From an uncultured Blautia sp. (GTDB lineage: Bacteria > Bacillota > Clostridia > Lachnospirales > Lachnospiraceae), in assembly GCA_946629475.1 (NCBI GenBank), contig CAMOXX010000138.1, forward strand, positions 1 to 7,235: a DNA stretch of 7,235 nt. Direction: 5' to 3'. Under the pieces are notes generated by a model. That model did no database searches. It saw only the letters and a list, made by a program, of their open reading frames with translations, and had not been told where the DNA came from. Within the stretch, counting starts at the first letter, position 1; each line of letters opens with the position of its first letter. Positions 1-5,703 of the stretch are shown one piece after another. Made by a program: the position numbers and the translations under genes.

Positions 1-941
1 TCGGCGAGACCAAGCCGTCCAGAGGACCGGGACGCCGTGAAATCGGCCATGGCGCTCTGGCAGAGCGGGCCCTGGTTCCGGTACTTCCGAGCGAGGAGGA
101 ATTCCCCTACGCGATCCGGACCGTGTCAGAGACCTTTGAGTCAAACGGCTCTACCTCCCAGGCGAGCATCTGCGCGTCAACCATGTCCCTCATGGCAGCA
201 GGCGTACCGATCAAAAAGCCGGTGGCAGGCATTTCCTGCGGACTGGTCACAGGTGATACGGATGACGACTATATCGTACTGACCGATATTCAGGGCCTTG
301 AGGATTTCTTCGGCGATATGGACTTCAAGGTGGCGGGAACTCATGACGGAATCACCGCAATCCAGATGGATATCAAGATCCACGGCCTGACAAGGCCGAT
401 CGTTGAGGAAGCGATCCGCCGCACGAAAGAGGCGAGGGAGTATATCCTGACAGAGGTTATGGAGAAATGCATCGCCGAGCCGAGACCTGAGGTCGGCCCC
501 TATGCACCGAAGATCATCCAGATCCAGATTGATCCGCAGAAGATCGGGGATGTGGTCGGCCAGAGAGGCAAGACCATCAATACCATTATCGAGCGCACAG
601 GCGTCAAGATCGATATTACCGACGATGGTGCGGTTTCCATCTGCGGTGTTGAGCCGAAGAGCATGGAAGAAGCGAAGCGCATGGTGGAGATCATCGCCAC
701 AGATTTTGAGGCCGGACAGATCTTTACCGGACGTGTTGTCAGCATCAAGGAGTTCGGCGCGTTTGTGGAGTTCGCACCGGGCAAAGAGGGAATGGTTCAC
801 ATTTCCAAGATCTGCCGGGAAAGAATCAACCGCGTGGAAGATGTTCTGACCCTTGGGGATAAAGTGAAAGTGATCTGCCTCGGCAAGGATAAGATGGGCA
901 GAATGAGCTTCAGCATCAAGGATGTTCCGAAGGATGCCTGA
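1..941 (+). CDS. pnp: Polynucleotide phosphorylase, C-terminal part (5' end outside window)
   Basis: PNPase is a trimeric 3'-to-5' exoribonuclease that uses phosphate to release nucleoside diphosphates; it acts in cytoplasmic mRNA decay. The reading frame is open from base 3, so the gene starts upstream; 312 of the roughly 700 residues are present. The fragment opens in the second RNase PH domain with the RREIGHG phosphate/RNA-binding motif (about residues 12-18). The catalytic acidic cluster is intact: D101, D107 and K109 of the fragment match E. coli D486, D492 and K494. A KH domain follows (about 167-230) with GxxG as GQRG at bases 558-569, then an S1 domain (about 239-308) beginning GQIFTGRVVSIKEFGAFVEF. 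The protein ends soon after S1, with no long acidic tail. An internal GTG at 123 is a valine codon, not a start. nrdG begins 15 bases after the stop, so the two are probably co-transcribed. Identification is secure. Confidence 0.97.
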   Translation, partial: GETKPSRGPGRREIGHGALAERALVPVLPSEEEFPYAIRTVSETFESNGSTSQASICASTMSLMAAGVPIKKPVAGISCGLVTGDTDDDYIVLTDIQGLEDFFGDMDFKVAGTHDGITAIQMDIKIHGLTRPIVEEAIRRTKEAREYILTEVMEKCIAEPRPEVGPYAPKIIQIQIDPQKIGDVVGQRGKTINTIIERTGVKIDITDDGAVSICGVEPKSMEEAKRMVEIIATDFEAGQIFTGRVVSIKEFGAFVEFAPGKEGMVHISKICRERINRVEDVLTLGDKVKVICLGKDKMGRMSFSIKDVPKDA

Positions 942-956
942 TCCTTTCTTATAAAA

Positions 957-1493
957 ATGAGATATCATAATATTACAAAAGATGACATGCTGAATGGAGA
1001 CGGTCTCCGGGTGGTTCTGTGGGTGGCCGGGTGCTCCCATCACTGCCCGGGGTGCCAGAACCCTGTAACCTGGGATCCGGACGGCGGCGCGCCGTTTACG
1101 GAGACCGAGAAACAGGAAATCTTCGATGAGCTGGAAAAAGATTATGTGAGCGGGATCACCTTTTCGGGAGGTGATCCCCTTCATCATGCCAATGTGTGGG
1201 ATGTGACCAGCCTGGCACATGAGATCCGGCAAAAATACCCCGAAAAAACCATCTGGGTTTATACGGGGTATCTTTGGGAGGATGTCCGTTCGCTCAGCCT
1301 GATGAAGGACACGGATGTACTGGTGGACGGCAGGTTTATGGCGGAACAGAGGGATGTGAACCTTCACTGGAAGGGGTCGGCGAACCAGAGAGTGATTGAC
1401 GTACAGAACTCTCTCTCCCGGGGAACGGTCGTACTATGGGATGATGATCCCGGATCCGGAACAGTGGTATCCCGGGCAGCCTGCGATATGTAG
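957..1493 (+). CDS. nrdG: Anaerobic ribonucleoside-triphosphate reductase activating protein
   Basis: This is a radical SAM enzyme that installs the glycyl radical on NrdD, the class III ribonucleotide reductase, so that NTPs can be reduced to dNTPs without oxygen. The 178-residue product has the CxxxCxxC iron-sulfur motif at C26, C30 and C33 (AGCSHHCPGCQNP). It also has the NrdG-type opening MRYHNITKDDMLNGDGLR and the SAM-binding SGGDPL motif at residues 70-75. The length is slightly above the usual 155-170, because of a C-terminal tail past the conserved RVIDVQ segment. The ATG at 957 matches the family N-terminus. No good Shine-Dalgarno is visible before it, so translation may be coupled to pnp, whose stop is 15 bases upstream. 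nrdD, often adjacent, is not in the window. The enzyme is likely to work only under anoxic conditions, consistent with an anaerobe. Confidence 0.95.
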   Translation: MRYHNITKDDMLNGDGLRVVLWVAGCSHHCPGCQNPVTWDPDGGAPFTETEKQEIFDELEKDYVSGITFSGGDPLHHANVWDVTSLAHEIRQKYPEKTIWVYTGYLWEDVRSLSLMKDTDVLVDGRFMAEQRDVNLHWKGSANQRVIDVQNSLSRGTVVLWDDDPGSGTVVSRAACDM

Positions 1494-1535
1494 CCGGAAA
1501 TGCGGAGCATTCATCAGAAGGGTATTCAGAGAATA

Positions 1536-1973
1536 ATGAAAGTACAAATAAAAAAGCTGTCCGAAACCGCCTGTATTCCCGAGAGGGGAAGCAGCTTTGC
1601 TGCCGGCTATGATCTCAGGGCAGACCTGACGGACCCGGCAGAGATCCGGCCGCATGAGACGAAGATGATTCCGACGGGGCTTTCTATTGCAGTCCCGCAG
1701 GGATACTTCGGCGGAATTTTTGCCCGGAGCGGGCTTGCGTCGAAGGAAGGGCTGCGCCCATCCAACTGTGTCGGCGTTGTTGACAGTGATTACCGGGGAC
1801 CGGTGATGGTTGCCCTTCACAATGATTCAGATGAAGCAAGAACCGTGGAACCCGGAGAGCGAATCGCGCAGATGGTTATTCTTCCGTTCCTCGCGGCTGA
1901 ATTTGAGCTCACGGAGGAGCTGGATGCAACCGCCCGTGGAGAAGGCGGCTTTGGCTCAACCGGGAAAAAATAA
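1536..1973 (+). CDS. dut: Deoxyuridine 5'-triphosphate nucleotidohydrolase (dUTPase)
   Basis: The enzyme hydrolyses dUTP to dUMP and pyrophosphate. This keeps uracil out of DNA and supplies dUMP for thymidylate synthase; the active form is a trimer. All five motifs of the trimeric family are present: AAGYDLRA (22-29), ARSGLASKEG (63-72), NCVGVVDSDYRG (77-88, catalytic D83 and Y86), GERIAQMVILP (107-117) and the glycine-rich RGEGGFGSTG (134-143) that closes over the nucleotide. From the ATG at 1536 the protein is 145 residues, the usual length, and begins MKVQIKKL like its relatives. An in-frame ATG at 1500 would add 12 residues with no family match and no ribosome binding site. An AGAAGGG at 1516-1522 is the best Shine-Dalgarno for the 1536 start, though it sits rather far away (13 bases). 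nrdG ends 42 bases upstream, so co-transcription is likely. Confidence 0.95.
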   Translation: MKVQIKKLSETACIPERGSSFAAGYDLRADLTDPAEIRPHETKMIPTGLSIAVPQGYFGGIFARSGLASKEGLRPSNCVGVVDSDYRGPVMVALHNDSDEARTVEPGERIAQMVILPFLAAEFELTEELDATARGEGGFGSTGKK

Positions 1974-2081
1974 TGCGGAGACACAGGCAGGCTTCAGTTG
2001 TGCATTTTTTATGATTTGCAAAAGAAGACGTTTGATTTGCTCTGACATAACGGCGAAATTGAGGAAACATTCTGTTTTGCG
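1974..2081. other. AT-rich intergenic stretch after dut
   Basis: This is the first part of the gap between dut and the xpt promoter. It has a T6 run at 2005-2010, preceded only by a very weak stem (CACA at 1982-1985 against TGTG at 1999-2002). I therefore see no convincing terminator for the pnp-nrdG-dut transcript. No ORF, RNA gene or riboswitch core was recognised here. Confidence 0.5.
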
Positions 2082-2110
2082 TTGACAAAGAATAAATCCA
2101 ACGATAAAAT
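2082..2110 (+). promoter_or_regulatory. Sigma-A promoter for xpt
   Basis: The -35 box TTGACA (2082-2087) is a perfect consensus. It is followed by exactly 17 bases and then a -10 box TAAAAT (2105-2110) that differs from consensus at one position. The predicted start of transcription is near 2117, leaving a leader of under 30 bases before the xpt GTG codon. A second TATAAT at 2116-2121 has no matching -35 box at the right distance and more likely belongs to the start region. Confidence 0.85.
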
Positions 2111-2132
2111 GAGTATATAATTCAAAATACTC
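2111..2132. promoter_or_regulatory. Inverted repeat GAGTAT-N10-ATACTC, candidate operator
   Basis: GAGTAT (2111-2116) and ATACTC (2127-2132) form a perfect 6-base dyad. It starts directly after the -10 box, covers the predicted transcription start and ends one base before the GGGGG Shine-Dalgarno core. The left arm would lie at or upstream of the mRNA start, so the dyad is better explained as a DNA site for a dimeric repressor than as an RNA hairpin. The regulator is unknown; it does not resemble the Bacillus PurR box. Confidence 0.45.
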
Positions 2133-2146
2133 GGGGGTGCACTGTG
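2133..2146 (+). promoter_or_regulatory. Ribosome binding site and GTG start of xpt
   Basis: A G-rich Shine-Dalgarno GGGGGTG (2133-2139) sits four bases before the GTG at 2144. It supports this non-ATG start over the downstream in-frame ATG (residue 10), which would remove conserved N-terminal sequence. Confidence 0.7.
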
Positions 2147-2722
2147 AAACTTCTGGAAGACCGTATTATTATGGAAGGGGCTGTTCTGCCCGGAAATGTA
2201 CTGAAGGTGGGTTCATTCCTGAACCAGAAGATCGATACAAAGCTGCTTCGCAGCATGGCAGAAGAGACAGCGAGACTGTACGAGGGTCAGGGAATCAACA
2301 AGATCATGACTGTTGAGGCAAGCGGAATCGCTTTTGCCGCGGCAGTTGGTATGGTGATGGACCTGCCGGTACTGTTCGCAAAGAAGCATCAGAGCAGCAA
2401 TGTTGACGGGGAGACACTGGCATGCCATGCGCATTCCTACACGCACAATACGGATTACAACATGGTAGTAAGCCGCGCGTATCTCACACCTTCGGATCAT
2501 GTGCTCCTGGTGGATGACTTTCTTGCCAACGGGGCCGCATTGAATGCACTGACAGAACTGGTGCGCATGTCGGGCGCTTCGCTTGCGGGAGTAGCAGTAT
2601 GCATTGAAAAACGTTTTCAGGGAGGCGGGGATGCTCTTCGCGCGAAAGGAATCCGTGTCGAAGCCCTTGCGCTGATCGAAAGCATGGAGGACGGTAAGAT
2701 AAAATTTGCACATACCATTTAA
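2144..2722 (+). CDS. xpt: Xanthine phosphoribosyltransferase
   Basis: Xpt converts xanthine and PRPP to XMP and pyrophosphate in the cytoplasm, feeding salvaged purine into GMP synthesis. The 192-residue product aligns by eye end to end with the Bacillus subtilis enzyme (194 residues). Shared features are the N-terminal VLKVGSFLNQKID, EASGIA at 58-63, FAKKHQS at 78-84, and the PRPP-binding loop VLLVDDFLANGAA at 120-132 with the acidic pair D124-D125. The C-terminal EKRFQGGGDALRAKG and RVEALALIESMEDGKI also match. The start is GTG, chosen for family length and its ribosome binding site. The gene has its own strong promoter and no purine riboswitch: the leader is too short for one. Its last codons form the left arm of a terminator hairpin. 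The nucleoside-type importer that follows suggests a common role in purine salvage. Adenine phosphoribosyltransferase is a less likely alternative. Confidence 0.93.
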   Translation: MKLLEDRIIMEGAVLPGNVLKVGSFLNQKIDTKLLRSMAEETARLYEGQGINKIMTVEASGIAFAAAVGMVMDLPVLFAKKHQSSNVDGETLACHAHSYTHNTDYNMVVSRAYLTPSDHVLLVDDFLANGAALNALTELVRMSGASLAGVAVCIEKRFQGGGDALRAKGIRVEALALIESMEDGKIKFAHTI

Positions 2723-2760
2723 GGCATCCTCGCGGATGCCGTAATGGCTTGTGCTTTTTT
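2708..2760 (+). terminator. Intrinsic terminator or attenuator overlapping the 3' end of xpt
   Basis: Three stem segments stack in register: GCACA/TGTGC (2708-2712 with 2750-2754), CCATT/AATGG (2715-2719 with 2743-2747) and GGCATCC/GGATGCC (2723-2729 with 2734-2740), closed by a TCGC tetraloop. Small internal loops separate them, giving about 17 paired bases. A T6 tract (2755-2760) follows the base of the stem at once. The xpt stop codon is inside the hairpin, so ribosomes finishing xpt could disturb folding. The binding-protein gene 37 bases on has no clear promoter, so partial read-through is plausible. Confidence 0.7.
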
Positions 2761-2784
2761 ATATGTAACTCACGAACTGTATTG

Positions 2785-2800
2785 AAGGAGGAAAGGTATG
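2785..2800 (+). promoter_or_regulatory. Strong ribosome binding site of the BMP binding-protein gene
   Basis: AAGGAGG (2785-2791) matches the 16S anti-Shine-Dalgarno perfectly and lies six bases before the ATG at 2798. This fits the high expression usual for solute-binding proteins. Confidence 0.85.
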
Positions 2801-3997
2801 AAGAAATTATTATCACTTGTTCTTGCTGGAGCAACACTGCTGTCATTTACTCCTGCAGTGTACGCGGCTGATGCTGATGTATCGGACATGAAGGTCGGAT
2901 TCATCTGTCTGCATGATGAGAATTCTACGTATGACCTTAACTTTATCAACTCTGCGAAAGCTGCATGTGAAAACCTCGGCATCGCGGAAGACAATTATTT
3001 TATCCGCACAAATGTTCCGGAAGGACAGGAGTGCTATGAAGCTGCAGCCGAGCTGGTTGACAGAGGATGCGACATTGTGTTTGCGGATTCCTTCGGCCAT
3101 GAGGACTACATGATCCAGGCTGCAAAAGAGTTCCCGGAGGTTCAGTTCTGCCACAGCACCGGTACAAAGGCTCATACAGAAGGACTTGACAACTACCACA
3201 ACGCGTTCGCTTCCATCTATGAAGGCCGCTATCTTGCAGGTGTCGCTGCAGGCCTCAAGCTGAATCAGATGATCGAGGACGGCGAGTTTACCGAGGATGA
3301 GGCGAAGATCGGCTACATCGGCGCATTCACATATGCCGAGGTTATCTCCGGCTATACCAGCTTCTTCCTTGGCGCGCGCAGCGTATGCCCGAGCGCAACA
3401 ATGGAAGTTACCTTTACCGGTTCCTGGTATGATGAGACTGCTGAGAAGGAAGGCGCAAACAAGCTGATCCAGAACGGATGCAAGCTGATCAGCCAGCATG
3501 CTGATTCCATGGGCGCCCCGACCGCATGCGAGACCGCTGGTGTTCCGGATGTTTCCTACAACGGATCCACCGAGGCAGCCTGCCCGAACACCTACATTGT
3601 TTCTTCCCGTATTGACTGGACACCTTACTATGAGCTCGCGATCACCAGCGCAGCTGCCGGTGAGGAGATTCCGGTTGACTACACGGGCGACCTGACCACC
3701 GGAAGCGTACTGCTTACCGATGTCAATGAGAACGTTGCGGCTCCCGGCACAGTGGAAGCTCTGGAAACCGTCCGCGAAAACCTGATGAACGGCACTGAGA
3801 AGGTGTTTGATACCGAAAAATTCACCGTAGAGGGAGAAAACCTCACCAGCTGGGAAGCGGATGTGGATACCGACCCCGAATATACACCTGACACAGAGGT
3901 CATCGAGGATGGCGAGTTCAAAGAGTCGAAATTCCGTTCCGCTCCGTATTTCGATCTGCAGATCGACGGCATTACACTGCTGGATACCGCTTTTTGA
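2798..3997 (+). CDS. BMP-family ABC transporter substrate-binding protein (nucleoside-type)
   Basis: This is the extracellular receptor of the importer encoded downstream. The 399-residue product has a typical export signal: MKK, a hydrophobic core (about 4-18), then a signal peptidase I site V21-Y22-A23 before ADAD. No cysteine occurs before residue 37, so there is no lipobox and the protein should not be lipid-anchored. The mature part reads like the BMP/PnrA periplasmic-binding fold: KVGFICLHDENSTYDLNF at the first strand, GCDIVFADSFGHEDYM, GRYLAGVAAGLK, KIGYIGAF, NGCKLISQHADSMG, VSYNGSTE and a C-terminal FRSAPYFDLQIDGITLL. Relatives in this family, such as Treponema PnrA and Bacillus NupN, bind purine nucleosides; the ligand here is inferred from family and from xpt next door. 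Nine cysteines are present, a high number for an exported protein. A structured 176-base spacer separates it from the ATPase gene, which may raise its expression over that of the other subunits. Confidence 0.9.
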   Translation: MKKLLSLVLAGATLLSFTPAVYAADADVSDMKVGFICLHDENSTYDLNFINSAKAACENLGIAEDNYFIRTNVPEGQECYEAAAELVDRGCDIVFADSFGHEDYMIQAAKEFPEVQFCHSTGTKAHTEGLDNYHNAFASIYEGRYLAGVAAGLKLNQMIEDGEFTEDEAKIGYIGAFTYAEVISGYTSFFLGARSVCPSATMEVTFTGSWYDETAEKEGANKLIQNGCKLISQHADSMGAPTACETAGVPDVSYNGSTEAACPNTYIVSSRIDWTPYYELAITSAAAGEEIPVDYTGDLTTGSVLLTDVNENVAAPGTVEALETVRENLMNGTEKVFDTEKFTVEGENLTSWEADVDTDPEYTPDTEVIEDGEFKESKFRSAPYFDLQIDGITLLDTAF

Positions 3998-4051
3998 TTC
4001 AAACCCGTCTGTCAGGGAATTAAAGTAAGAAAAGAGGGCTCAGGGGAGCGG

Positions 4052-4072
4052 CAGATACAGCATGCTGTTCTG
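4052..4072. repeat. Hairpin with palindromic core ACAGCATGCTGT
   Basis: CAGA-T-ACAG (4052-4060) pairs with CTGT-TCTG (4065-4072) around a CATG loop, giving eight base pairs with one bulged T. As DNA, the core 4057-4068 is a perfect 12-base palindrome. It could be an RNA stability hairpin in the binding-protein 3' untranslated region or a protein site; the sequence does not decide. Confidence 0.4.
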
Positions 4073-4074
4073 GG

Positions 4075-4103
4075 TTGAAATCTGATACAGGGTCAGATAA
4101 AAA
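4075..4103 (+). promoter_or_regulatory. Possible weak internal promoter with dyad in the spacer
   Basis: TTGAAA (4075-4080) and TAAAAA (4098-4103) are spaced 17 bases apart, matching consensus at 5 of 6 and 4 of 6 positions; the conserved final T of the -10 box is missing. A perfect dyad ATCTGA-N7-TCAGAT (4080-4085, 4093-4098) occupies almost exactly the spacer, where a repressor could block polymerase. It may equally be a chance match in an A-rich stretch. Confidence 0.25.
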
Positions 4104-4152
4104 AGACGGAGCGGCGCGGTTCCATCCATGGGACCGCGCCGCTTGTCTTCTT
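4103..4152. terminator. Long GC-rich hairpin before the ATPase gene, attenuator-like
   Basis: GCGGCGCGGTTCC (4111-4123) pairs with GGGACCGCGCCGC (4130-4142) over 13 base pairs with one G-U, around a six-base ATCCAT loop. An outer AAGAC/GTCTT stem (4103-4107, 4145-4149) extends it past a small internal loop. On the + strand the following tract is only TTGTCTTCTTT, so termination is probably partial. On the - strand the hairpin is followed by T6 (complement of A4099-A4104), so it could also stop antisense transcription. In transport operons such a hairpin often protects the binding-protein mRNA and lowers downstream expression. Confidence 0.6.
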
Positions 4153-4160
4153 TAGAGAAA

Positions 4161-4176
4161 GGAGGAGTCAGCTGTG
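4161..4176 (+). promoter_or_regulatory. Ribosome binding site and GTG start of the ATPase
   Basis: GGAGGAG (4161-4167) lies six bases before the GTG at 4174. The alternative in-frame ATG at 4201 has no ribosome binding site and would remove the residues leading into the first ABC strand, so GTG is preferred. Confidence 0.8.
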
Positions 4177-5703
4177 GGTGAAAAAACTGCCGCGGTAGAG
4201 ATGAGGAATATAACAAAGCGGTTCGGCAGCGTTGTCGCGAATGATTCTGTTAATCTTCTGATCCGCCGGGGAGAAATTCTGGCACTGCTGGGTGAAAACG
4301 GCAGCGGCAAAACCACCCTGATGAACATGCTCTCGGGCATTTATTATCCGGACGCAGGGCACATTTTTGTGAACGGAAAGGAGGTTGTGATCCGTTCGCC
4401 GAAGGATGCCATGGCCTGCGGGATCGGTATGATTCATCAGCACTTTAAACTGGTGGATGTGCTTACCGCGGCCGAGAATATTGTCCTCGGCCTTAAAGAA
4501 CCGGGCCGTTTTAACTTGGAGGCTGTCAAACAAAAGGTGAGGAGCATCTGCAGTGAGTATGGGTTTTCGGTCGATCCCGACCAGAAGATCTATGACATGT
4601 CGGTGAGTCAGAAGCAGACCGTAGAGATCGTCAAGGTGCTGTACCGCGGTGCGGATATCCTCATTCTGGATGAGCCGACCGCGGTCCTGACCCCGCAGGA
4701 GACGGACAGGCTTTTCGCTGTGCTCCGCACAATGCGTGACAGCGGAAAGGCGATCGTGATCATCACGCACAAGATGCATGAGGTGGAGGACCTCAGCGAC
4801 AGGGTTGCCGTGCTCCGCAGGGGACGGTACATCGGCGAAATGATGACGCGGGAAAGTAGCGCGGAAGAGATGACCAATATGATGGTGGGGCACCAGATGA
4901 AGCTGGATATCGAGCGCCCTCTCCCTGTTGACCCGAAGCCGCGTATCATGGTGGAAGGACTTACCGTGCGGGGCAGTGACGATATACTCAAGCTCCAGGA
5001 CGTCACATTCACCGCGAACACCGGCGAGATCCTGGGCATAGCAGGCATTTCCGGAAGTGGTCAGAAGGAGCTGCTCGAATCGATCGCGGGTCTGCAGCCG
5101 ACCGAAAAAGGCTCTGTCCGGTATATCAATGATGACGGGTCTGTGGTGGATCTGCTCAAGGAGGATCCCATCTCGATCGCGGAGAGAGGCGTGACGCTGT
5201 CCTTCGTTCCTGAGGACCGCCTTGGCATGGGGCTTGTGGGGAACATGGACATTACCGACAATATCATGCTTCGGACTTACCGCCGCGGCAGCATGCCGTT
5301 TCTGGACCGCCGATTCCCGAAGAACAGGGCTTCTGATGTGGTAAAGAAGCTGGACGTCAATACCCCGGGGCTTTCAACGCCGGTGCGCCGGCTGTCCGGA
5401 GGCAATGTTCAGAAGGTGCTGGTGGGGAGGGAGATCGCCTCGGCTCCGACCGTTCTTCTTACGGCATATGCGGTCCGGGGGCTTGACATCGGCGCCAGCT
5501 ATACCATTTATGATATGATCAACAAACAGAAGCAGGCCGGCGTCGCTGTGATTTATGTCGGCGAGGACCTGGATGTGCTTCTTGAACTCTGTGACAGGAT
5601 CCTCGTGCTCTGCGGAGGAAAGGTGAGCGGTATTCTGGATGCCCGGAGCACCAATAAGCAGGAGGTCGGTTTGATGATGACGAAGCTCGGAGGTGTGAAA
5701 TGA
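4174..5703 (+). CDS. ABC importer ATP-binding protein, two fused nucleotide-binding domains (NupO/YufO-type)
   Basis: The ATPase drives uptake through the two permeases encoded next; it sits on the cytoplasmic face. The 509 residues hold two ABC domains, the layout of CUT2 and BMP-type importers. Domain 1 looks fully active: Walker A GENGSGKTT (40-48, K46), Q-loop Q89, signature MSVSQKQ (142-148, with SVSQK in place of SGGQ), Walker B ILILDEPT (162-169, E167) and switch H199. Domain 2 starts near residue 257 and has a canonical signature LSGGNVQ (407-413). Its Walker A is GISGSGQKE (291-299, Q297 replacing the lysine), its Walker B DE is T430-A431, and its switch histidine position is E464. 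One catalytic site should therefore be degenerate, as is known in this subfamily. The NBD1 sequence GADILILDEPTAVLTPQE is typical of nucleoside importers. It overlaps the next gene by four bases (ATGA), implying translational coupling. Confidence 0.93.
   Translation: MGEKTAAVEMRNITKRFGSVVANDSVNLLIRRGEILALLGENGSGKTTLMNMLSGIYYPDAGHIFVNGKEVVIRSPKDAMACGIGMIHQHFKLVDVLTAAENIVLGLKEPGRFNLEAVKQKVRSICSEYGFSVDPDQKIYDMSVSQKQTVEIVKVLYRGADILILDEPTAVLTPQETDRLFAVLRTMRDSGKAIVIITHKMHEVEDLSDRVAVLRRGRYIGEMMTRESSAEEMTNMMVGHQMKLDIERPLPVDPKPRIMVEGLTVRGSDDILKLQDVTFTANTGEILGIAGISGSGQKELLESIAGLQPTEKGSVRYINDDGSVVDLLKEDPISIAERGVTLSFVPEDRLGMGLVGNMDITDNIMLRTYRRGSMPFLDRRFPKNRASDVVKKLDVNTPGLSTPVRRLSGGNVQKVLVGREIASAPTVLLTAYAVRGLDIGASYTIYDMINKQKQAGVAVIYVGEDLDVLLELCDRILVLCGGKVSGILDARSTNKQEVGLMMTKLGGVK

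Noticed and set aside
123..941. Internal start for a short PNPase-like protein at GTG 123
   Set aside because: The frame is open and conserved upstream to base 3, including the RREIGHG motif, so the GTG is an internal valine codon.
177..1367. 396-codon open frame on the - strand opposite pnp and nrdG
   Set aside because: It runs antisense to two well-recognised genes across their boundary, its translation resembles no known family, and it is explained by GC-rich codon use on the + strand.
1500..1535. Upstream ATG for dut adding 12 residues
   Set aside because: The extra residues do not match dUTPases, no ribosome binding site precedes it, and the 1536 start gives the normal family length.
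1974..2010. Terminator after dut, suggested by a T6 run
   Set aside because: The best stem before the T run is only about four pairs, so it does not meet the standard for an intrinsic terminator.
1974..2143. Purine riboswitch upstream of xpt
   Set aside because: The promoter leaves a leader of under 30 bases, far too short for an aptamer, and I could not find the conserved purine-aptamer core elements in the gap.
4168..4893. 241-codon open frame on the - strand opposite the ATPase
   Set aside because: It is antisense to conserved Walker and signature motifs, has no ribosome binding site of note, and its histidine-rich composition is typical of a shadow frame.
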